Assembly: GCA_035628505.1 (NCBI GenBank)
Contig: DASPJR010000055.1
Location: forward strand, 1-58,734
Reading direction: 5' to 3'
DNA length: 58,734 nt
Origin: DASPJR01 sp035628505
Lineage (GTDB): Bacteria; Planctomycetota; SZUA-567; H5-PLA8
Shown: in pieces, positions 38,292-44,571 of the stretch
Layout of the letters: every line of letters begins with the position of its first letter
How positions within the stretch are numbered: position 1 is the first letter of the stretch
Made by a program: the position numbers and the translations under genes
The notes under the pieces: model-generated
The model's database searches: none
What the model saw: the letters and a program-made list of their open reading frames with translations, nothing else
What the model was told of the DNA's origin: nothing

Positions 38292-38804
38292 ATGTCGGGA
38301 AGTGTGTGGAGTGTGCTTTTGCTGGCGCTATCCGTTTTGGCGCTGGGAGTATGTGCTGCGGAAACGGCTACCAAGCCAGGCGATGCGGTGCCGGATGTCG
38401 GCGCTGTCGATGAGACCGGCAAGGAAGTGAAGCTTTCGTCCTTCAAGGACAAGAACGGCATCGTCCTGTTCTTCTTTCCCAAAGCGGATACGCCGGGGTG
38501 AACAGTTGAATCCTGCGGCTTCCGTGATGAAGCCAAAGCGTTCGCTGAAAAAGGTTACGTGCTCTTCGGTGCATCGGTGGATTCGCCTGAAGCACTGAAG
38601 GCTTTTAAAGACAAGCATAACCTGGGTTATTCGCTGCTCTCAGATCCAAAGGGCACTCTGGCTGGAACGTTCGGCTTCGCGCCGCGCTCGCGCCAGACGG
38701 TGGTGATCTCCAAGGACGGCAAAGTCGAGCGGATTTATTCCAAGGCCGTGCCGAAAGAACACCCTGCCGAAGTGCTGAAGAATCTGGGCACGCCGGAGAA
38801 GTAA
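38292..38804 (+). CDS. Exported PrxQ/BCP-type peroxiredoxin with selenocysteine (in-frame TGA)
   Basis: 170 residues if the TGA at 38499-38501 is read as selenocysteine. MSGSVWSVLLLALSVLALGV is a signal peptide, so it acts in the periplasm. Then GDAVPDVGAVDETGKEVKLSS and GIVLFFFPKADTPG lead directly to TGA at codon 70, followed by TVESCGFRDEAKAFAEKGYV and DSPEALKAFKDKHNLGYSLL. In Cys-type BCP/PrxQ proteins the same place reads PKAxTPGCTxxxCxxRD. The TGA is thus exactly the peroxidatic Cys, and the resolving Cys at +5 (C75) is kept. The frame is intact on both sides, with GGGGAGGG before the ATG, a hairpin after the TGA and a strong terminator at 38825. It would reduce hydroperoxides using thiols. 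Alternatives are a pseudogene or a sequencing error. Confidence 0.85.
38499..38540 (+). promoter_or_regulatory. Bacterial SECIS-like hairpin after the TGA codon
   Basis: The TGA at 38499-38501 is followed by 15 nt and then GGCTTC (38517-38522), loop CGTGAT (38523-38528) and GAAGCC (38529-38534): a perfect 6-bp stem with a 6-nt loop. The loop begins 21 nt after the TGA and has G at its second place, followed by U. From known bacterial SECIS elements, the apical loop lies about 16-37 nt from the UGA with a G in its first two positions; this fits. SelB would bind the loop to deliver Sec-tRNA. The hairpin also encodes the conserved GFRDEA peptide, so it might exist by chance. Confidence 0.7.
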
Positions 38805-38824
38805 GGTTTGTTTCATAGGTTCTT

Positions 38825-38860
38825 AAAACGCGCGGCTGATTACAGGCGCGCGTTTTTTTT
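38825..38860 (+). terminator. Rho-independent terminator of the peroxiredoxin gene
   Basis: AACGCGCG (38827-38834), a 12-nt loop, CGCGCGTT (38847-38854), then eight T's to 38860, starting about 20 nt after the stop at 38804. It ends the transcript beginning upstream and shows that the part after the in-frame TGA is still treated as the gene end. Confidence 0.9.
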
Positions 38861-39182
38861 GAGTGACACGGACTGCACGCTGGCCGATTGAGTGCCACCC
38901 ACTCGCTGCCCCCCGCCACGCACCTGTGCTTTTGGCCTGAGTCCGCCTCGAGTCAAGCCTCAGCGACTCGCATCACATCTGTGCCAAAAACTCGATTCAT
39001 GAAGTAAAATCGAGCGGAATTCACGTATTCAACAATCAAGCTCAACCTCAGGATAGACAACGGAGTTCGCTAATAACGGAAGACGCTGCGCTTTTGCATG
39101 TCGGACCGTATGGGAGTGGGTTAGACATTTCCGGAATTCCAACTCCGGAATTTCACAAAGACATTATTTCGGGGAATGTGCC
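38861..39182. other. AT-richer intergenic region before the membrane protein gene
   Basis: About 320 bp without a supported gene; base composition drops compared with the surroundings. Two copies of TCCGGAATT (from 39129 and 39144), each holding the palindrome TCCGGA, lie 30-55 nt upstream of the ATG at 39183 and may be an operator. GAGTGCCACCCACTC near 38889 is a short palindrome. Confidence 0.35.
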
Positions 39183-39707
39183 ATGAGTATATTTTACAAA
39201 ATCGAGATCAAATTTTTAGTCGCCTTTATGGTGTTATGGGGATTAATTCTCTCGCTGATGATGATCAGACATTATCGAGACCCCGTAGGTTCTGAGTTTT
39301 CGAATCAGTATTCAAGTCGGCCTAGGAAGTCCGAGATAAGGCCGAGGCTCGAATTCCTCGGGTTTGTTTATCAGGAAAGAGGGAAGCCACCCACTCCTCG
39401 GATGAGAGTATATGAAGCGATGAGGAGTCCAAATTACTCCTGGATGCAATTTCTGCCGCTAGTTCTGGGATGTTTTTTGTTCGCCCACTTTGCGTGGCAA
39501 GTAGCAGGAAAAAACCAATTTCCGGAACGTACCTTTGCTTTCGGGTTGATGGACATCGCGTTTTTACTGTTATTGGTTGCATTCCCACCGTCCGGTGCAG
39601 GCACGGTAATCTTACCGCCTCTCGCACTCTTTGCAGTGTTGATCGTCAGTTTTGGACTTCTCTACGGCGGTGTCGCAGTACTCCGTTTTAAAGGAGATGG
39701 GTACTAG
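39183..39707 (+). CDS. Hypothetical four-helix membrane protein, AT-richer than its neighbours
   Basis: 174 residues. Membrane segments at about 12-28, 85-105, 118-134 and 140-165; a basic loop (RPRKSEIRPRLEFLGFVYQE) lies between the first two. I do not recognise a family. The codon use is clearly different from the rest of the window: many A/T-ending codons (ATA, TTT, TTA, AGA) in place of the G/C-ending ones used elsewhere, and the upstream region is AT-rich too. This suggests recent transfer or weak selection. Start ATG at 39183 with GGGGAA about 8 nt upstream. It is isolated, and convergent with pabC. Confidence 0.65.
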   Translation: MSIFYKIEIKFLVAFMVLWGLILSLMMIRHYRDPVGSEFSNQYSSRPRKSEIRPRLEFLGFVYQERGKPPTPRMRVYEAMRSPNYSWMQFLPLVLGCFLFAHFAWQVAGKNQFPERTFAFGLMDIAFLLLLVAFPPSGAGTVILPPLALFAVLIVSFGLLYGGVAVLRFKGDGY

Positions 39708-39733
39708 CTGTTCTTCGCCCCGATTTTTATTAT

Positions 39734-40621
39734 TCAGCCTGGAAACCTGAACGGCTTGCATTCCTTCTCGACGATGCGGCGGTATTCGGCTACCAGTTTG
39801 AGCGTGATCGGTCCCGGCTTGCCGTTGCCGATCTGCGTTTGGTCGATGCGTACAAGTGGTGTGATTTCACGCATCGAGCCCGAGAGAAACGCCTCGTCGG
39901 AACGGCCGGGATCCCACGGACTTAAGACCGTCGAGAGCACAGGTATCTTCAGATTGCGCGCGGCTTCAAGCGCCGTCAGCTGCGAGATTCCCGGCAACGC
40001 GCCGGCGCGCTCTGGATCGGGCACGGTCAGCACGCCTTCGCGCACCAGGGAAATGTTGGACGCCGAGCCTTCGCACAGCAGCCCCGCGTTGTTCAGCAGC
40101 AGCGCCTCGTCGGCTCCGGCGAGATCCGCTTCGCGTCTGGCGATGATCTGATCGATGTAATTGAGCGTCTTCAGACGCGCGGTGGCGGCGCTCTCCTGGC
40201 GGCGGATGCTCGCGACGATCGCAAAAACGCCTTCGCGGATACGCGATTCAGGAGGGCGCTGAAAATCGGTGACGGTGATGATCACGTTCGGATCAATGCG
40301 CTCTTTCACCGATGGCCCGCGCGGTCCGCTGCCGCGCGTGACTGTCAGGCGTACGTTCGCTTCTTTGAAAGCTGCTTCATCCACGGCCTGCTGCACCCAC
40401 TCCGCCAGTAGCCGAGCGGGCGGGCGCGGATCGAAGAACAGCCGTCCCATGCCGTCGTGAAGGCGGTCGAGGTGCTGCTGCATCCGGAAGACAGCGCGGC
40501 CGTACGCGTGAAGCGTTTCAAAAAGCCCGTCGCCGTACAGAAAGCCGCGGTCGGTGACCGGAACAACAGCGTTCTCGGGCGGGACGATCTTTCCATTGAT
40601 GCTGAAAACTGTGTCGCTCAT
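39734..40621 (-). CDS. pabC: Class IV aminotransferase, probable aminodeoxychorismate lyase
   Basis: 295 residues of the PLP fold-type IV family (4-amino-4-deoxychorismate lyase, D-amino acid and branched-chain aminotransferases). Seen: VTDRGFLYGDGLFETLHAYG, the LKTLNY motif with the PLP Lys at K151, EALLLNNAGLLCEGSASNI, and ALPGISQLTALEAARN. The next gene upstream on the same strand, 12 bp away, is pabB, so the role of removing pyruvate to release p-aminobenzoate for folate is the best inference. From sequence alone a D-alanine aminotransferase or branched-chain enzyme cannot be excluded. ATG at 40621; the ribosome site is poor, consistent with coupling to pabB. Confidence 0.87.
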   Translation of the reverse strand: MSDTVFSINGKIVPPENAVVPVTDRGFLYGDGLFETLHAYGRAVFRMQQHLDRLHDGMGRLFFDPRPPARLLAEWVQQAVDEAAFKEANVRLTVTRGSGPRGPSVKERIDPNVIITVTDFQRPPESRIREGVFAIVASIRRQESAATARLKTLNYIDQIIARREADLAGADEALLLNNAGLLCEGSASNISLVREGVLTVPDPERAGALPGISQLTALEAARNLKIPVLSTVLSPWDPGRSDEAFLSGSMREITPLVRIDQTQIGNGKPGPITLKLVAEYRRIVEKECKPFRFPG

Positions 40622-40633
40622 GTGTGTGTGTTC

Positions 40634-42097
40634 TTAAACGTCCGGATGAAAGGTAGTGTGAGTCGCGCGGAAAAAGGCGGCAGCCTTATGGAGCGTTTCT
40701 TCGTATTCCTTCTGCGGGTCCGAGTCGGCGACGATGCCGCTGCCGGCATGATAATGCGCGACCTTTGCGCTGCCATCAAAAACAGCCGTGCGAATGGCGA
40801 TGCTCAGGTCCATGTCGCCATCCGGGCTGATCCATCCAATCGCGCCGCAGTACGGCCCTCGGGCGGAACGTTCCAGCTCGTCGATAATCTGCATGGCGCG
40901 AATCTTCGGCGCGCCTGTGACCGAGCCGCCGGGGAACGTCGCCTGAAGGATGTCGTAAAGCGAGCAGCCGTCCCGCAGGCGGCCTTCGATCGTCGCCACG
41001 CGGTGAAACAGAGTTGGCAGCTCTTCGACTTCGCCTGCCGAGCGCACACGGACAGAGCCGTAGTCGCAGACGCGCCCAAGGTCGTTTCGTTCCAGGTCGA
41101 CGATCATGTTCAGCTCGGCGCGTTCTTTTTCGCTGCACTCCAGTTCCCGTCTTGCGCGTGCGTTAGCTTCCGCTGCGGCAGGCGAGGGCGCCGGATCACG
41201 CGGACGCGTACCTTTGATTGGCCGCGTCAGAATCTCCCGGCCGCGCACGCTCAGGAAAAGTTCAGGCGAGATGCTGCAGAGCGCGTGGCAACCGCCAGCC
41301 AGCGCGCTGCCGAGGTACGCTCCGTATTGTGCGAGACTTTCGGCGCGAAGCCGCAGGTAAAGCTCCGCCGCATCCTTTTCCCACACAGAACTAAAGCGCT
41401 GCGCGAGATTCACCTGGTAGATGTCGCCAGCTCGAATGTACTCGAGTGCGCGCTCGACCGCGACGATGTACTGGCGCTGCTCAAAATCAGACAATGCAAA
41501 TCCGTAGGGTATCTCCTGACTGTGCGGCAATTCGAGTGAAAGTATTGACGGTCCGTTTTGAGTCAGCAGGTCTGTTGCAATACTCTGCGGCTGCGCGGCG
41601 TCTGTCGCAGAAAATACGCCGCAGCTCCACCAGCGCTGTTCCTGGTGTGAGAATGCCAGCACGGAAGGAAAGTAACTCAAAACCGCCAGCGGCATGTCTG
41701 CGCCGCGTCTCATCACGTCTCCGCGCAGGAAGTCGTAAGATAAATATCCGAGCCAGCCGCCGCAGAAAGGAGGGGCGCCGGCAGGCTTTTCCTTGCGCAG
41801 GATGGATCGTCCAAGGCGGCTTAGAAAGTTGGGGAGAGCATCCGTTGAGGAATCGAACGTTTCGCCTGAGGCAGTATGCGTAACTAGCTTAGTCCCATAC
41901 ACTTCCACGCGGACGGCGGGTTCGTATCCCAGGTAGCTCCAGGCATTTGCATTGATCGCATCGCCGCTATCAAGCCAGAACAGATCGGCTCGCTTAGCAC
42001 AGCGGCTGAACAGCGTCAGCGGTTGGATGATCCCGCACGAGTGCGTATCCAGGGGTTGTACAAAAGCAGTGAGCGATGCAGCGGGAAAGTTGATCAT
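40634..42097 (-). CDS. pabB: Aminodeoxychorismate synthase component I
   Basis: 487 residues of the chorismate-binding family. Seen: the N-terminal FCGGWLGYLSYDFL block, the YIRAGDIYQVNLAQRF motif, SPELFLSVRGREILTRPIKG with the KGTRPR signature, ERAELNMIVDLERNDLGRVC, and TFPGGSVTGAPKIRAMQIID with the catalytic Thr/Gly-rich end. PIKGTRPR and the linked pabC support aminodeoxychorismate synthase over anthranilate synthase or salicylate synthase. With glutamine amidotransferase PabA it turns chorismate into aminodeoxychorismate; no pabA is in this window. ATG at 42097 is preferred, although a TTG 10 codons upstream (42127) is in frame; neither has a good ribosome site. Confidence 0.9.
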   Translation of the reverse strand: MINFPAASLTAFVQPLDTHSCGIIQPLTLFSRCAKRADLFWLDSGDAINANAWSYLGYEPAVRVEVYGTKLVTHTASGETFDSSTDALPNFLSRLGRSILRKEKPAGAPPFCGGWLGYLSYDFLRGDVMRRGADMPLAVLSYFPSVLAFSHQEQRWWSCGVFSATDAAQPQSIATDLLTQNGPSILSLELPHSQEIPYGFALSDFEQRQYIVAVERALEYIRAGDIYQVNLAQRFSSVWEKDAAELYLRLRAESLAQYGAYLGSALAGGCHALCSISPELFLSVRGREILTRPIKGTRPRDPAPSPAAAEANARARRELECSEKERAELNMIVDLERNDLGRVCDYGSVRVRSAGEVEELPTLFHRVATIEGRLRDGCSLYDILQATFPGGSVTGAPKIRAMQIIDELERSARGPYCGAIGWISPDGDMDLSIAIRTAVFDGSAKVAHYHAGSGIVADSDPQKEYEETLHKAAAFFRATHTTFHPDV

Positions 42098-42252
42098 TCG
42101 GATCAAAAAGTAGCCCCTATTTGTCAAGTGGCAAAGATAATGCTTAATTGATCACGCCAACAGTTCACATTTTTTGACCGGTCGCGGCTGATTGCTGGGA
42201 GTACCACGATCTTGTAAGTTTTTGTGTATCGAAGGTTTACAGCGATTTGTCG

Positions 42253-42284
42253 TTGACACGTTAGGGGGAAATGTGAACTATACA
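42253..42284 (+). promoter_or_regulatory. Sigma70-like promoter candidate for the HTH/receiver gene
   Basis: A consensus TTGACA (42253-42258) is followed by overlapping -10-like words AACTAT (17 nt), ACTATA (18 nt) and TATACA (20 nt). The ATG at 42309 lies about 25 nt downstream. Confidence 0.5.
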
Positions 42285-42308
42285 GGGCATGATGGAAGGG
42301 AATTATTA

Positions 42309-42956
42309 ATGCAAAGAAAACGGAAAAAACGAAAAGAAGAATCTCGCGAACTGATTGCAGAACAGGCTGCTGCCTACGGGGTTTCACTACCGGGAGAACC
42401 CACTGCTGCAGAGCGGTTCCTATCGCCGAATGATATCGGAAAGATAATGAATTTGACGGGTGAAGCGGTTAAGCAGTGGATTTATCAGCGCCGACTTCCC
42501 GCCGTCAAGCTCGCCAATGGATACTGGAAAGTGAAAGTCGCTGACTTTGAGGCCTTCCTTAAGGCGCGGCACGAGGTAGGGCGGCGACGCGTGCTGGTGA
42601 CGGTCTCCAAAGAAGATCCCATGACCGATGTCATCGAAGCAATCGAAAAGCTCGGACACCAGGTTATCACCACAAGCAATTATGCCGACGGCCTGCTTAA
42701 GTCGCAGGATCATCACCCGGCGCTGTTTGTGATCAACTGCTCCATGACCCAGACCGAGCCGTGGAAACTGGCGGAAAAAGTGCGCACCACCAAGGCGTTG
42801 AAGAACATTCCAATTCTGCTGACGGCCAGCGGGGATTTTTCCGAAGCCGATGCTGATCGGGCCTTGGAGCTCGGCGCGCAGGGGCTGCTTAAACGGCCCG
42901 CGGAACCTGAAGTGCTCGCGCAGGAACTGGACCGGATTCTGAACCGTTCGTTGTAG
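42309..42956 (+). CDS. Excisionase-type HTH protein fused to a pseudo-receiver domain
   Basis: 215 residues. A basic start (MQRKRKKRKEESRELIAEQ) leads to ERFLSPNDIGKIMNLTGEAV, KQWIYQRRLPAVKLANGYWK and VKVADFEAFLKARHE, a MerR/excisionase-like helix-turn-helix (HTH_17). Residues about 95-215 look like a CheY-type receiver: RRVLVTVSKEDPMTDVIEAIEKLG, ALFVINCSM, NIPILLTAS, and ALELGAQGLLKRPAEPEVLA with the conserved Lys. The phosphoacceptor Asp is replaced by Asn (FVIN-C instead of llxD), so phosphorylation is unlikely and the domain is probably a dimerisation or ligand module. Start ATG at 42309 with AAGGG upstream; strong promoter candidate at 42253. Divergent from pabB. Confidence 0.8.
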   Translation: MQRKRKKRKEESRELIAEQAAAYGVSLPGEPTAAERFLSPNDIGKIMNLTGEAVKQWIYQRRLPAVKLANGYWKVKVADFEAFLKARHEVGRRRVLVTVSKEDPMTDVIEAIEKLGHQVITTSNYADGLLKSQDHHPALFVINCSMTQTEPWKLAEKVRTTKALKNIPILLTASGDFSEADADRALELGAQGLLKRPAEPEVLAQELDRILNRSL

Positions 42957-43076
42957 TGGTCCGGCAGAAGTTATTTCGCAAAGTATGAATGTGTAAATCC
43001 CTCAAACGTCCCGTTTACAGACTTGTCGAGCCTGCCGCATTTCATTAGCATGGCTTCAGTTTGGGGGTTCACGACC

Positions 43077-43784
43077 ATGATTGCATTGCTGCGCGCCTCT
43101 TGTCTGTGTATCGCCATTCTCAGCCTTCCGGCAGTCTTCGGCGCAGCTTCTGAATCCACCCGCAGCAAACTCACCAAGTTCGGCGCGGACCTGGCCGGCA
43201 CTTGGGAAAAGTTCCCGACGGACGCTCAGAAAAACGTTCGCACGCAGGCGCTGACGGACCTGGTCCAGACCTTCCAGAAAGAAATCGCGAAGGCCGACGC
43301 GCCGCCGAATCTCAAGCTCGCTGTGGCGTATTCGAACTTATTGAGCAATCTCGACAAAGCCAATGACCTGTTCAGGACAGACAAGATGAAGGGCGAGCGC
43401 ACCAATTACGTGCGCATGTGTGCGATCACCTTCCGCCGCGAATGGGTGCAGTGTGTCGATTACGTCAACGAGCGGTCCACGCAGAAGTGTTTTGACATGC
43501 TGCTGGACTGGCTGGAAGAAGCGCGACAGAACCTGACCCAGGAAAAAAATAAGGACCTGCGCCAGGAAGCTTACCAAAGCGCCAATCAGCTCTTCACCGA
43601 CATCCTGAAGAACGCCAAGGTTCCAGAGAATATGGATCACGCGGTGCAGATGGACAAGAACATCAAAGAAGCAAAGATCCGCTTTCCCACCACGACGCCC
43701 GCTCTGCAGGCCATTAACGCACCTGCCATGACTGTCATCGAGGCCGCCGCACGCGCCGTCAAGCAGCGCGCGATGAAGCGTTAG
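43077..43784 (+). CDS. Exported helical protein of unknown function
   Basis: 235 residues. MIALLRASCLCIAILSLPAV plus FGA is a signal peptide, giving a mature protein of about 212 residues that is mostly helical and charged (WEKFPTDAQKNVRTQALTDLV, LLSNLDKANDLFRTDKMKGE, LDWLEEARQNLTQEKNKD), with three Cys after the signal. No motif is recognised. Start at 43077 is preferred as GGGGG lies about 10 nt upstream and the signal peptide begins there; an ATG at 43050 has no ribosome site. Its stop overlaps that of the convergent SpoU gene by 4 bp. Confidence 0.65.
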   Translation: MIALLRASCLCIAILSLPAVFGAASESTRSKLTKFGADLAGTWEKFPTDAQKNVRTQALTDLVQTFQKEIAKADAPPNLKLAVAYSNLLSNLDKANDLFRTDKMKGERTNYVRMCAITFRREWVQCVDYVNERSTQKCFDMLLDWLEEARQNLTQEKNKDLRQEAYQSANQLFTDILKNAKVPENMDHAVQMDKNIKEAKIRFPTTTPALQAINAPAMTVIEAAARAVKQRAMKR

Positions 43785-44452
43785 ACTTCGCTGCTTTCTC
43801 GCAGCGCATACGCGGCGATGCCAAACGCCACGGCCGCGTTCAACGATGTTTTTACGCCATGCATGGGCAGGTGGCAGACCAGGTCCGCTCGGGACAGGGC
43901 CTGAGCCGAAACGCCGGCAACCTCATTCCCCACGATCAGGCACAGGGGCGGATGGATCAGCTTTTTCGTGAGCGCCTCGCTGAGCAGCACGCTGTTTTCA
44001 GTCTTCTCCAGCGCGATGATCTGAACTTTCTGCGCGCGCAGGTCCTGAAGAATGTCGAGTGCGTTCGAGTGATGGGACCAGGCGACGTGCTCTTCGGCTC
44101 CCAGGCTCGTTTTTGCGATGGACTTATGCGGCGGGCAGCCCGTGATTCCGCACAGGTACAGCGCGCCAAAGCCCGCGCCGTCGGCGCTGCGGAAAATTGA
44201 ACCGACATTCCAAAGACTGCGCAGATCTTCGAGCAGCGCCGAAAAGCGGTCCGGCTTTCCTGCAGCCGAACCGGGCAGGCGCGGCGGCTGGTCTTTGCGC
44301 TGCTGATGCTGGCGCTCGATGGCGCGAATGATCTCCAGCGAGCGCAACGTGATGACCTGCCCGCATTGCGGGCAGGGTCCGTTCTTTCCCGCAAGTTCAT
44401 CCGGAAAGTCGAAGACGTGTTTGCAGTTTGGATTGGGGCACTGCGTGAGCAT
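43781..44452 (-). CDS. SpoU-family (TrmH-type) RNA 2'-O-methyltransferase with N-terminal zinc ribbon
   Basis: 223 residues. The N-terminus MLTQCPNPNCKHVFDFPDEL and GKNGPCPQCGQVI is a four-Cys zinc ribbon of the MJ0042/zinc-ribbon kind. After a basic linker comes the SPOUT domain: SLWNVGSIFRSADGAGFGAL (motif 1), LCLIVGNEVAGVS (motif 2) and CHLPMHGVKTSLNAAVAFGI (motif 3), where the Asn and Ser-Leu-Asn form the knotted SAM site. It should methylate ribose in tRNA or rRNA; the target cannot be told. The ribbon fused to SpoU is unusual and may assist RNA binding. ATG at 44452; no clear ribosome site. Convergent overlap with the exported gene at 43784. Confidence 0.88.
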   Translation of the reverse strand: MLTQCPNPNCKHVFDFPDELAGKNGPCPQCGQVITLRSLEIIRAIERQHQQRKDQPPRLPGSAAGKPDRFSALLEDLRSLWNVGSIFRSADGAGFGALYLCGITGCPPHKSIAKTSLGAEEHVAWSHHSNALDILQDLRAQKVQIIALEKTENSVLLSEALTKKLIHPPLCLIVGNEVAGVSAQALSRADLVCHLPMHGVKTSLNAAVAFGIAAYALRESSEV

Positions 44453-44478
44453 TTGCCTACAGTAAAGCGTACAGCGAA

Positions 44479-44563
44479 GACTTCAACACGGAGTCACGGA
44501 GGACACGGAAAGCACGGAGTCTTCTAAAGAACTCCGTGATCTCTGTGTCTCCGTGTTGAAGTC
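44479..44563. repeat. CACGGAG repeat element with both arms
   Basis: GACTTCAACACGGAGTCACG, then GGAGGACACGGA and GCACGGAGTC on the left; ACTCCGTGATCTCTGTGTCT and CCGTGTTGAAGTC on the right, an 85-bp palindrome. It separates two leftward genes (SNF2 helicase ends at 44572, SpoU starts at 44452) and could fold in the transcript. A one-arm copy is at 29957. Confidence 0.85.
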
Positions 44564-44571
44564 GTGTGCTT

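Noticed and set aside
38292..38501. Peroxiredoxin gene as a simple pseudogene ended by TGA
   Set aside because: One stop only, exactly at the peroxidatic Cys codon, with intact conserved sequence, a SECIS-like hairpin and a terminator afterwards. A random nonsense mutation at that codon is much less likely than selenocysteine, though not excluded.
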